Made by a program: the position numbers and the translations under genes. The notes under the pieces are model-generated. The model ran no database searches and was not told where the DNA came from. It saw nothing but the letters and a program-made list of their open reading frames with translations. This document shows positions 6,750 through 14,120 of a DNA stretch of 21,797 nt, in pieces; positions within the stretch are counted from its first letter, which is position 1, and every line of letters begins with the position of its first letter. Source of the stretch: an uncultured Eubacteriales bacterium (GTDB taxonomy: Bacteria > Bacillota > Clostridia > Oscillospirales > Oscillospiraceae); NCBI GenBank assembly GCA_900544705.1, contig UQWH01000032.1, positions 1-21,797 of the forward strand, given 5' to 3'.

Positions 6750-7481
6750 ATGAAATTTATTGACTTTGAAAAACTGGCCGCCATGTTCCTGAAATACTGG
6801 GACAGATTCCTCCTCACAGGTGTGGGGTATACCCTCTCCCTCGCTGCCATCACGGTCGGCATCGGCACGATCTTCGCGGCGCTGCTTGCGCTGATGAAAA
6901 TGTCCAAGATACCGCCGTTTCGCTGGCTTTCCAGCATCTATATTGAGATCATCCGCGGCACACCTATGCTCTTGCAGCTCTATTTCTTCTATTTCGGTCT
7001 GCCCATGCTGATCCCCGCGCTGCAAAAGCAGAAATATGTCTGCGTTGCCATCGCCCTGATCTGCAACAGCGCCGCCTATGTTTCCGAGGTCATCCGCTCC
7101 GGCATTCAGGCCGTCGATCCCGGCCAGCGCGAGGCCGCGCTGAGCCTCGGCTTCAGCGAAACCAAAGCCATGTGGTTCGTCGTCGTGCCGCAGGCCATCA
7201 AGAACATCCTGCCCGCCCTCGGCAACGAATTCATCATGATCATCAAGGACACCTCGCTGGCCTCGACCTTCTTCATCGGCGATCTGATGACGCAGTATCT
7301 GCTCATCAAGGGCTCGACCACGCTGCCAATTGAGCCGCTGGTCATCGTGGGCGTGATCTACTTTATTATGACCTTCACCCTGAGCAAGGTGTTTGGACAC
7401 TTTGAAAAGAAAATGCAGCGCAGCGACCGGCGCAGCGGCTCGTCCCGCCGCGCAAGACGCAGACAGGAGGCAGGAAGATGA
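6750..7481 (+). CDS. Amino acid ABC transporter permease (HisM/GlnP type)
   Basis: The membrane channel of the importer, 243 residues and probably working as a homodimer since no second permease is present. The N-terminal half has YTLSLAAITVGIGTIFAALL (27-46) and EIIRGTPMLLQLYFFYFGLP (66-85), both typical of the HEQRo (His/Glu/Gln/Arg/opine) permease family. The EAA loop that contacts the ATPase is GQREAALSLGFS (125-136) continuing to VPQAIKNILPAL. The C-terminus is very basic (RRSGSSRRARRRQ) and lies in the cytoplasm. The ATG at 6750 is chosen over the GTG at 6741 because GGAG (6736-6739) is 10 bases from the former and only one base from the latter. Its stop overlaps the ATPase start. Confidence 0.94.
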   Translation: MKFIDFEKLAAMFLKYWDRFLLTGVGYTLSLAAITVGIGTIFAALLALMKMSKIPPFRWLSSIYIEIIRGTPMLLQLYFFYFGLPMLIPALQKQKYVCVAIALICNSAAYVSEVIRSGIQAVDPGQREAALSLGFSETKAMWFVVVPQAIKNILPALGNEFIMIIKDTSLASTFFIGDLMTQYLLIKGSTTLPIEPLVIVGVIYFIMTFTLSKVFGHFEKKMQRSDRRSGSSRRARRRQEAGR

Positions 7482-8218
7482 CGGAAAAGCTGATTGAAGT
7501 CAAGGACCTGAAAAAATACTATAACGGCGGCGAGGTCAAGGCGCTCGACGGGATCTCCGTGGACATCTGCAAGGGTGATGTCATTGCGGTTATCGGCCCG
7601 TCCGGCGGCGGCAAGAGCACCTTCCTGCGCAGCCTGAACCTGCTGGAAAAGCCAACCTCCGGCTCCATTCTCTTTGACGGTGTGGACATTACGGGGAAGA
7701 AAGTCGATCTTCCCCTGCACCGGCAGAAGATGGGCATGGTGTTCCAGCATTTCAATCTGTTCCCGCATAAGACCATTCTGCAAAACCTGACCATGGCACC
7801 GATCCGCATCAGGAAAATGCCCAAGGCAGAGGCGGAGGAAAAGGCCATGGCGCTTTTGCAGCGCGTCGGTCTTGCCGACCGCGCGGACGCCTACCCCGCG
7901 CAGCTTTCCGGCGGGCAGAAGCAGCGTGTCGCCATTGTGCGCGCGCTGGCGATGGAGCCGGAGGTCATGCTCTTTGACGAACCGACCAGCGCGCTCGACC
8001 CGGAAATGGTCGGCGAGGTGCTGGAAGTCATGCGGGAGCTGGCCGTAGGCGGCATGACGATGGTCGTCGTCACGCATGAAATGGGCTTTGCCCGCGAGGT
8101 CGGCAGCCGGGTGCTCTTTATCGACAACGGCAAACTCTGCGAGGAGGGCACGCCGGAAGAGATTTTTGACCATCCGAAGAGTCCAAGATTGCAGAGTTTT
8201 CTGGAAAAGGTGCTGTAA
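7478..8218 (+). CDS. Amino acid ABC transporter ATP-binding protein (GlnQ/HisP type)
   Basis: The ATPase that powers the importer, 246 residues. Walker A is GPSGGGKST (40-48), the Q-loop lies in FQHFNLF (89-95), the ABC signature is LSGGQKQR (143-150), Walker B is VMLFDEPTSALD (163-174), and the switch histidine is in VVTHEMGFA (H200). The FQHFNLF and THEM(G)FA forms are characteristic of the polar amino acid subfamily rather than oligopeptide or sugar ATPases. The ATG overlaps the permease stop by four bases and follows an AGGAGG ribosome site. The cluster is therefore a complete importer. The exact amino acid cannot be read from the ATPase. Confidence 0.96.
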   Translation: MTEKLIEVKDLKKYYNGGEVKALDGISVDICKGDVIAVIGPSGGGKSTFLRSLNLLEKPTSGSILFDGVDITGKKVDLPLHRQKMGMVFQHFNLFPHKTILQNLTMAPIRIRKMPKAEAEEKAMALLQRVGLADRADAYPAQLSGGQKQRVAIVRALAMEPEVMLFDEPTSALDPEMVGEVLEVMRELAVGGMTMVVVTHEMGFAREVGSRVLFIDNGKLCEEGTPEEIFDHPKSPRLQSFLEKVL

Positions 8219-8220
8219 AC

Positions 8221-9651
8221 ATGACACAGAAGCAGGCGGCGCTGGCCGCGATCGAAGAAAAAAAGGATCTGGTCTGCCATGTGGCAGACCGGATCTGGGA
8301 ATATGCGGAGCTGTCGCTTCAGGAATTCCGTTCGGCGGCGCTCTACTGCGAGGTGCTGCGGCAGGAGGGCTTTGCCGTGGAACAGGGCATCTGCGGCATC
8401 GAAACGGCCTTTTCCGCCGCTTACGGCTCGGGGCGGCCCGTCATCGGGATTCTTGCCGAATATGACGCGCTGTCCGGCCTTTCGCAGACAGGCGGGAGCG
8501 CCGTGCAGCAGGAGCTTGTCCCCGGCGGCACGGGTCACGGCTGCGGCCACAATCTTCTCGGCGCGGGCGCACTCGCGGCGGCGCTGGGCGTGAAGCACTA
8601 TTTGCAGACCACCGGGAAGCCCGGCACGGTCGTGCTCTACGGCTGCCCCGGCGAGGAAGGCGGCGCGGCCAAGGCATTTATGGCGCGGGAAAATCTCTGG
8701 CGCGGTCTGGATGCGGCGCTGACGTGGCACCCGGACGAGTGCAACGAGGTTGCGACCGGCTCCACCAACGCCTGTATTCAGGTGCAGTACACCTTTCACG
8801 GCGTCGCCGCGCACGCGGCCGGCTGCCCGGAGCGCGGGCGCAGCGCACTGGATGCGGTGGAGCTGATGAACACCGGCGTGCAATACCTGCGTGAGCATAT
8901 GGACAGCCGTGCCCGCATTCACTATGCCATTACGGATGCCGGCGGGCGCAGCCCGAACGTCGTGCAGGCGAAGGCCTCCGTTTTGTACATGGTGCGCTCC
9001 GACAAGGTCAAAAAGGCGCTGGAATTGCAGGCGCGCGTGGACAAGATCGCCGAGGGCGCCGCGCTGATGACGGAAACGACCTGCGAACGAAAATTCATCG
9101 ACGGTCTGGCGGAAACCATCCCCAATCACGCGCTGGAGGCCGTCCTGTACCGGAACTTTGAGCAGACGGGCGTGCCCGCCTACACGCAGGCGGAGGCGGA
9201 ATTTGCGGAAAAGATCGCCGCAAGCTATGATGCCGCCGGCCATCTCCCCGGCACGGGCAGCGAGGACAGCGCCTATGGCGCGCAGGTGCAGACACTTCTG
9301 CACGGCGGCGCAATGAACGACGTGCTGCTGCCGCTGTATCAGGGCGAGGCCTTCTGCCCCGGCTCGACCGACGTGGGCGATGTGAGCTGGGAGTGTCCGA
9401 CGGCGCAGCTGCACGTGACGGCATGGCCGAACGGCTGCCCCGGCCACAGCTGGCAGAATGTGTCCTGCGCGAAATCCGACACCGGCCGCAAGGCTGCGCT
9501 CTATGCGGGCAAGGTGCTCTGCGGCGCGGCGATCGACCTCATGGAATCGCCGGAAATTTTGCAGACGGCACAGGCGGAGTTCCGGCAGCGCACGGCCGCG
9601 GGCTATAGCTGTCCCATCCCGCCGGACGCCGTTCCGACCATCGCGGATTAA
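8221..9651 (+). CDS. M20 family metallo-amidohydrolase, AbgB-like
   Basis: A cytoplasmic zinc peptidase-fold amidohydrolase of 476 residues, close in length and motifs to the B subunit of p-aminobenzoyl-glutamate hydrolase. Visible landmarks are LAEYDALSGL (79-87), GHGCGHN (105-111, metal ligands), CPGEEGG (142-148, catalytic Glu), HPDE (170-173), HGVAAHAA in the dimerisation domain, and STDVGDVSW near the C-terminus. Family members cleave amide bonds of N-acyl or N-aroyl amino acids. The ATG is two bases after the ATPase stop, so it belongs to the importer operon. That suggests the imported compound, or a product of it, is an acylated amino acid or aminobenzoyl-glutamate-like amide. No AbgA-like partner is in the window. 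The call is firm at family level and open for substrate. Confidence 0.9.
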   Translation: MTQKQAALAAIEEKKDLVCHVADRIWEYAELSLQEFRSAALYCEVLRQEGFAVEQGICGIETAFSAAYGSGRPVIGILAEYDALSGLSQTGGSAVQQELVPGGTGHGCGHNLLGAGALAAALGVKHYLQTTGKPGTVVLYGCPGEEGGAAKAFMARENLWRGLDAALTWHPDECNEVATGSTNACIQVQYTFHGVAAHAAGCPERGRSALDAVELMNTGVQYLREHMDSRARIHYAITDAGGRSPNVVQAKASVLYMVRSDKVKKALELQARVDKIAEGAALMTETTCERKFIDGLAETIPNHALEAVLYRNFEQTGVPAYTQAEAEFAEKIAASYDAAGHLPGTGSEDSAYGAQVQTLLHGGAMNDVLLPLYQGEAFCPGSTDVGDVSWECPTAQLHVTAWPNGCPGHSWQNVSCAKSDTGRKAALYAGKVLCGAAIDLMESPEILQTAQAEFRQRTAAGYSCPIPPDAVPTIAD

Positions 9652-9696
9652 AAAAACGATCACGCCTCCGGTTTTTCAGAGGCGTGATCGCTTTTT
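9650..9696. terminator. Bidirectional terminator shared by the amidohydrolase and malQ operons
   Basis: A perfect 12-bp stem (CGATCACGCCTC, 9657-9668, with GAGGCGTGATCG, 9679-9690) encloses a 10-base loop. Seven A bases precede it and CTTTTT follows, so both strands have a hairpin plus T-run. It closes the plus-strand M20 operon, and the minus-strand malQ stop (9695-9697) sits right at its edge. Confidence 0.93.
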
Positions 9697-11167
9697 ATCT
9701 TTCGTAGAGCTTCGTCATGCGGGCGATCCGCGCGGCAAGCTCGTCCGTGAGCTGAGCGGCGTCCACGCGCCAGCTCCAGTTCTTCGTGCTGAGGGTGCCG
9801 GGCTCGTTCATTCTCGCTTCCGCGCCCAGCTCCAGATAGTCCTGCATCTGGGCGATGAAGGTGTCCGCAACGCTGGCCATGCCTGCGCGCAGGATGCCCC
9901 AGACGCATTCGGAGCGGTCGTGCAGGCCGAGATATTCCAGCGCATAATCCACGACCTCCGGGGAGGTGCCATCCATCCACTGCACCAGCGTTTCGTTGTC
10001 ATGCGTGCCGCTGTAGCAGATGCAGTTCTCGGTGTAGCGGTGCGGCAGATAGTTGCTCGGCTCGCGCGGGTCGAAGGCGAATTCCAGCACCTTCATGCCG
10101 GGATAGCCGGACGCCTTCTGAAGCGCAATGACCTCCGGCGTCAGGAAACCGAGATCCTCCGCGATGAGGTGCAGCTCCGGGAAGGTGCGGTGTACTGCGT
10201 CAATGAAGTCCGTGCCCGGCCCCTTGACCCACTGGCCGCGGCGGGCGTTTTTGTCGCCGTAGGGTACGGCCCAGTAGCTTTCCAGCCCGCGGAAATGGTC
10301 GATGCGGATCACGTCGAAGAGCTTTCCGGCCGCGGCGATGCGCTGCATCCACCATGCGTAACCGTCCTCGCGCATCCGATCCCAGTTGTACAGGGGGTTG
10401 CCCCAGAGCTGGCCGTCCTCGCTGAAATAATCTGGCGGGACGCCCGCAACGCCGGTGGGCAGGCCGCCCTCGTCGAGCTGGAACAGATGGGGATTGGCCC
10501 ACACGTCGCAGGAATCATAGGGGACATAGATGGGCAGGTCGCCGATGATGCGGATACCAAGGCCGTGGACATAGTCGCGCAGGCGGTTCCACTGGCGGTA
10601 AAAAAGGAATTGCAGATAAATGAAGAAATTGGTGTCCTCGGCCAGCACGGTCGCATAGGTGTCCGCCGCGCCGGGACGGCGCAGACGGATCTCCTCCGGC
10701 CAGTGCTCCCAGGACTGCATCCCGTTGCTGCGCTTGAGCGCCATATAAAGGGCGTATTCCTCCACCCACGGATTCGCATCGCGGAATTCCCGGATGGCAT
10801 CCTCGTCGCGGTCGCGGCCGCGCACATAGGCATGATAGAGCAGATCAAAGCGGACGGAATACTGGAAGCCATAGTCCACACGTCCGGTGTCCGCGCCCCA
10901 GTTGATGGCGTCGATCTCTTCTCTGGTCAGCAAGCCGTCCTCGACGAGAAGATCAAGGTCGATAAAATAGGGGTTGCCCGCACAGGTGCTGAAGCTCTGA
11001 TAGGGGCTGTCGCCGTAGCTGGTCGGGCCAATGGGCAGAATCTGCCAGTAGCGCTGGCCGGCCTTGTGAAGAAAATCGGCAAAATCATAGGCTGCTTTGC
11101 CGAGCGTGCCGATGCCGTAGGGCGAGGGCAGGGAGGAAATGTGCATTAAAATTCCGGAACTTCTCAT
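9695..11167 (-). CDS. malQ: 4-alpha-glucanotransferase (amylomaltase, GH77)
   Basis: Transfers alpha-1,4-glucan segments between maltodextrins, releasing glucose; cytoplasmic. The 490 residues start with RSSGILMHISSLPSPYGIGTLG, the typical N-terminus. The catalytic nucleophile is D290 in VIRIDHFRGLESYW, the acid/base is E337 in LIAEDLG, and the third acidic residue is D390 in SGTHDNETL. The substrate-lining segment TSYGDSPYQS is at 49-58. Length is normal for the short bacterial type. The ATG overlaps the regulator stop (ATGA), making it the last gene of the sugar operon. Together with the importer it indicates maltodextrin or starch-fragment use. No glucan phosphorylase gene is in the window. 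Confidence 0.97.
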   Translation of the reverse strand: MRSSGILMHISSLPSPYGIGTLGKAAYDFADFLHKAGQRYWQILPIGPTSYGDSPYQSFSTCAGNPYFIDLDLLVEDGLLTREEIDAINWGADTGRVDYGFQYSVRFDLLYHAYVRGRDRDEDAIREFRDANPWVEEYALYMALKRSNGMQSWEHWPEEIRLRRPGAADTYATVLAEDTNFFIYLQFLFYRQWNRLRDYVHGLGIRIIGDLPIYVPYDSCDVWANPHLFQLDEGGLPTGVAGVPPDYFSEDGQLWGNPLYNWDRMREDGYAWWMQRIAAAGKLFDVIRIDHFRGLESYWAVPYGDKNARRGQWVKGPGTDFIDAVHRTFPELHLIAEDLGFLTPEVIALQKASGYPGMKVLEFAFDPREPSNYLPHRYTENCICYSGTHDNETLVQWMDGTSPEVVDYALEYLGLHDRSECVWGILRAGMASVADTFIAQMQDYLELGAEARMNEPGTLSTKNWSWRVDAAQLTDELAARIARMTKLYER

Positions 11168-12204
11168 AGCGTATCACTTTCTGTAGTGGTTTCTGTTCTC
11201 TGCCGCGGCAGGCTTGCGACACTCTCCCCCTCACACAGGGAGAAGGAAATGATCTCATGCCGGGCGGGGGTATGCTTTTCAATATGGTCGAGCAGCAGGC
11301 GCACGCCGCGGTCCGCGATGCGCACGACCGATTGCTGGATGGTCGTGAGCTTGGGGGTGTAGTAGCTGCACATATCCAGACCGTCGAAGCCAACAACGGA
11401 GATGTCCTCCGGCACACGCAGGCCGCGGTCGTGCAGTGCGCGGATGGCGCCGAAGGCCATAATGTCCGACATGGCAAAGATCGCCGTGAGCGGCGGATGC
11501 TGCATCAGGCGCAGCGCGGCGGTGTAGCCGTCTTTGAGGGTGTAGCGCGCGGTGGCGCAGTGCGCTTCCGGCAGGGAAAGCCCATGCCGCGCGGCGGCGC
11601 GCAGGCAGCCCTCCCAGCGCAGGCGCGACGGACCGGAGCAGCTCCGGTCGCCGGAGATGATGCCGATGTCGCGGTGTCCGTTTGCGATCAGGTGATCCAT
11701 CACGCACTCCGCGGCAGAAACGTCGTCCGTCGACACGGAGGAAAGATTCGGCATATGCAGGGAGGAAACATCCGTCGTCAGCACCACGCCGGGGAGCTGT
11801 ATCTGTCCGTAGCTTCTCTCATACAGCCGTGCGTCGCCGCCGAGGAACAAAAGTCCCTCCGGCTTTTTCTCGCGGCTGAGCTGCAAAGCCTTCACGACCG
11901 GGTCGACATTCTCATCCACGTAATCCACCGTCAGCGGATAGCGCGTCTGCGACAGTGCCTGCTGGATGCGCTCGATCATTCTGGAAAACAGCTCGTTTGA
12001 GGTACCGGTCACCACCGCGAGGATGCCCTCGCCGTAGGACTGCTTCAGATTTTTCGCGTTTTTGTTCCGCTCAAAGCCGAAGCGCTCCACCGCGGCGAGA
12101 ATTTCGATCCGCGCCTTTTCGCTGACATTCGGATGGTTGTTGAGCACGCGGGAGATCGTGCCGACGGAGTAACCCGTTTCGTGGGCAAGATCCTTGATGG
12201 TCAT
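11164..12204 (-). CDS. LacI family transcriptional regulator of the sugar operon
   Basis: A DNA-binding repressor of 346 residues. The LacI helix-turn-helix is at the very N-terminus (TIKDLAHETGYSVGTISRVLN, residues 2-22), followed by the hinge (FERNKNAKNLK) and a periplasmic-binding-like sensor domain containing NGHRDIGIISG, AIFAMSDIMAFGAIRALHDRG and DISVVGFDG. The frame is open to 12432, but those extra residues overlap the permease gene and are not LacI-like. The ATG at 12204 has AAGGG 9 bases upstream and begins MTIKDLA, so it is preferred. It starts 5 bases after the permease stop and overlaps malQ, so it is inside the operon it probably controls through the palindrome at 15512-15529. 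The inducer is likely a maltodextrin or glucose derivative (inference). Confidence 0.93.
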   Translation of the reverse strand: MTIKDLAHETGYSVGTISRVLNNHPNVSEKARIEILAAVERFGFERNKNAKNLKQSYGEGILAVVTGTSNELFSRMIERIQQALSQTRYPLTVDYVDENVDPVVKALQLSREKKPEGLLFLGGDARLYERSYGQIQLPGVVLTTDVSSLHMPNLSSVSTDDVSAAECVMDHLIANGHRDIGIISGDRSCSGPSRLRWEGCLRAAARHGLSLPEAHCATARYTLKDGYTAALRLMQHPPLTAIFAMSDIMAFGAIRALHDRGLRVPEDISVVGFDGLDMCSYYTPKLTTIQQSVVRIADRGVRLLLDHIEKHTPARHEIISFSLCEGESVASLPRQRTETTTESDTL

Positions 12205-12209
12205 GGAAC

Positions 12210-13073
12210 TCAGCCCTTCACTGCACCGGCAGCGACGCCCTTGATGATATATTTCTGGCAAAGCAGATAAACGATGATGATCGGCAGGATGCTCAGCATG
12301 ATGACTGCCATCGTCGCGCCGAGGTCGACCGTGCCGTAGCTGCCCTTGAGGTACTGCACGTGGATGGGGATGGTACGGTACTCGGTGATATCCAGCACCA
12401 GATACGGCAGCAGATAGTCGTTCCACAGCCACATCAGCTCCAGAATACCGACCGAGATCAGGCTCGGCTTGAGCATGGGGAGAACCACGCTGAAGAAGGT
12501 ACGCACGGGGCCGCAGCCGTCAATGGCCGCTGCCTCCTCGATCTCCTGCGGCAAACTCTTGACAAAGCCGGTGAACATGAAAATCGCAAGACCCGCACCG
12601 AAGCCGAGGTAAACCACGGGGATAGTCCACGGAGTATTCAGATGGAAGGTCTTTGCCGTGTTCGTCAGGGTGAACATGACCATCTGGAAAGGGACGATCA
12701 TGGAGAACAGGCACAGGTAGTAGAAGAATCTGGAGAATTTGCTCCGCACGCGGACGATGTACCATGCAGCCATGGAGCAGCATACGAGAATCAGGATGGT
12801 GGACACCACCGAGATGAAGAGGCTGTAGACCGCGGACTTCAGGAAGGGGTAATTACCGAAGGTCATGCCCGTGACGTAGTTGTCCGTGCCGGCAAAGGTT
12901 TCCGAATCCGGCAGCGCAAAGACGTCCAGGGAAATGCCGCTGTTCGTCTTGAGGGAGTTGATGGCGACCTCGATGATCGGCATGACCCATGCCAGACAGA
13001 TGAGGATAAAGACGACCGTCAGGATGGTGCTGCCCAGAGAATAGTGCTTGTGTTTGATTGCCTTGCGTTTCAT
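12210..13073 (-). CDS. Carbohydrate ABC transporter permease (MalG type)
   Basis: One half of the sugar importer channel, 287 residues with about six membrane helices. The first helix is at about 14-36, and the EAA loop that docks the ATPase is EEAAAIDGCGPVRTFFSVVLP (179-199). The N-terminal YSLGSTILTVVFILICLAWVMPIIEVAINSLK pattern is typical of MalG/CUT1 permeases. The loop at about 46-75 (FALPDSETFAGTDNY) is somewhat longer than in many relatives. The ATG overlaps the stop of the MalF-type gene by four bases. Its stop is 5 bases before the regulator start. Sugar specificity is inferred from the adjacent malQ only. Confidence 0.93.
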   Translation of the reverse strand: MKRKAIKHKHYSLGSTILTVVFILICLAWVMPIIEVAINSLKTNSGISLDVFALPDSETFAGTDNYVTGMTFGNYPFLKSAVYSLFISVVSTILILVCCSMAAWYIVRVRSKFSRFFYYLCLFSMIVPFQMVMFTLTNTAKTFHLNTPWTIPVVYLGFGAGLAIFMFTGFVKSLPQEIEEAAAIDGCGPVRTFFSVVLPMLKPSLISVGILELMWLWNDYLLPYLVLDITEYRTIPIHVQYLKGSYGTVDLGATMAVIMLSILPIIIVYLLCQKYIIKGVAAGAVKG

Positions 13074-13978
13074 TGCTGTACCTCCTTCCGGCTCGTCGCC
13101 TTCTGCTGGATGATCGCGAGCACCGCAACCAGGAGGAAGAAGATGACAGCTTTTGCCTGTGCCACACCGTGGTAGTTTTTGCCGATGTTGTAAGTGGAAT
13201 AAATGTTCAGTGCCAGCAGCTCGGTGGCGTTGATCTTGCCGCCCTCGACGAGCATACTCGGCATACCGCCGGTCAGCGCGAGGTTCTGGTCAAAGAGCTT
13301 GAAGCCGTTGGTCAGCGTCAGGAAGGTGCAGGTCGCGATGGACGGCATAACGTTCGGAATGATGACCTTGAAGAGCGTCTGGCGGCCGTTTGCGCCGTCG
13401 ATGCGCGCCGCTTCCAGCATATCCTCCGATACCGCCTGCAAGCCGGCGATGTAAATGATCATCATATAGCCGATCTGCTGCCACGCGACCAGAATGACCA
13501 GTCCCCAGAAGCCGTAAGTCGCATTGGCGGTCAGGTAGGTGGCGTAGCGGCGGAGGATTCCGTCGAAGATCATGCTCCACACATAGCCCAGCACGACGCC
13601 GCCGATCAGGTTCGGCATGAAGAACACCGTGCGGAACAGGTTTGCGCCGCGCATCTTCTGCGTCAGGGCATAGGCGATGGCAAAGGCGATCACATTGATC
13701 AGGATGATGGTCACGACAGCAAAGGCGGCCGTGTTTTTGAATGCGTTGCGGAAGCCGACGTCACTCCAGATCTTGACATAGTTCTGGATACCGATCCATT
13801 TGGCGTCAGACGGCGTGACGAAATTGCAGCAGGACAGGTAAATGCCCTGAAGAAACGGCCACACAAAGCCGATGCAGAAAGCGGCGAACACCGGCAGAAT
13901 AAACAGCGGTGCCCAACGCTTGATCGGTCTGCGCAGCAGCGGCCCGTTCATACCAACCGCAGATGCTTTCTTTTTCAT
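13070..13978 (-). CDS. Carbohydrate ABC transporter permease (MalF type)
   Basis: The partner channel subunit, 302 residues. It has a basic N-terminus, a first helix at about 23-46 (WAPLFILPVFAAFCIGFVWPF), FRTVFFMPNLIGGVVLGYVW (115-134), and an EAA loop EDMLEAARIDGANGRQTLF (185-203). This is the usual short MalF type without the large periplasmic domain of the enterobacterial protein. A clear AGAGAGGA ribosome site precedes the ATG. It is separated from the upstream receptor gene by 142 bases that contain a terminator. No ATP-binding gene accompanies the two permeases, so the complex must borrow one, as CUT1 importers of Firmicutes do with MsmX-type ATPases. Confidence 0.94.
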   Translation of the reverse strand: MKKKASAVGMNGPLLRRPIKRWAPLFILPVFAAFCIGFVWPFLQGIYLSCCNFVTPSDAKWIGIQNYVKIWSDVGFRNAFKNTAAFAVVTIILINVIAFAIAYALTQKMRGANLFRTVFFMPNLIGGVVLGYVWSMIFDGILRRYATYLTANATYGFWGLVILVAWQQIGYMMIIYIAGLQAVSEDMLEAARIDGANGRQTLFKVIIPNVMPSIATCTFLTLTNGFKLFDQNLALTGGMPSMLVEGGKINATELLALNIYSTYNIGKNYHGVAQAKAVIFFLLVAVLAIIQQKATSRKEVQQ

Positions 13979-14016
13979 TTGGGTTCCTCTCTTTCCGTTC
14001 CGCTTATGCGCTTTCT

Positions 14017-14035
14017 TGATGGAACACCCTCGCCT
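14017..14035 (-). repeat. Small inverted repeat in the leader of the MalF-type permease gene
   Basis: TGATGGA (14017-14023) and TCCATCA (14035-14041) form a 7-bp stem with an 11-base loop. It lies between the intercistronic terminator and the permease ribosome site. It has no T-run; it may stabilise the 5' end of read-through or processed mRNA. The evidence is only the repeat itself. Confidence 0.35.
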
Positions 14036-14067
14036 CCATCAGGAAAGGGCACAAACGATTTCTATGC

Positions 14068-14095
14068 AAAAGGGGGCGGGCTGATGCCCGCCCCC
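14068..14095 (-). terminator. Intercistronic terminator between sugar receptor and permease genes
   Basis: A perfect 10-bp stem of GGGGGCGGGC (14072-14081) and GCCCGCCCCC (14086-14095) with a 4-base loop is followed, on the minus strand, by TTTT (14068-14071). It lies 26 bases after the receptor stop and 90 bases before the first permease. With only four T bases it would act as a partial terminator, giving more receptor than permease. Confidence 0.85.
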
Positions 14096-14120
14096 AGAGT
14101 GATCTATTGGGTTTTCCGGA

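Noticed and set aside
5781..7400. 539-residue open frame on the minus strand opposite the amino acid receptor and permease
   Set aside because: It is a shadow of two well-identified genes, with biased composition and no domain.
7891..9663. 590-residue open frame on the minus strand opposite the M20 gene
   Set aside because: It is antisense to an intact M20 hydrolase with its metal motifs and crosses the ABC ATPase gene. It has no family features.
9458..11149. 563-residue open frame on the plus strand opposite malQ
   Set aside because: It is antisense to a clear MalQ with all catalytic residues. Its translation is rich in His, Arg and Gln with no recognisable domain, as expected for the reverse frame of GC-rich genes.
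12205..12432. N-terminal extension of the LacI regulator reaching into the permease gene
   Set aside because: The extension overlaps the permease in another frame and is not LacI-like. The helix-turn-helix starts right at the ATG at 12204, which has its own ribosome site.
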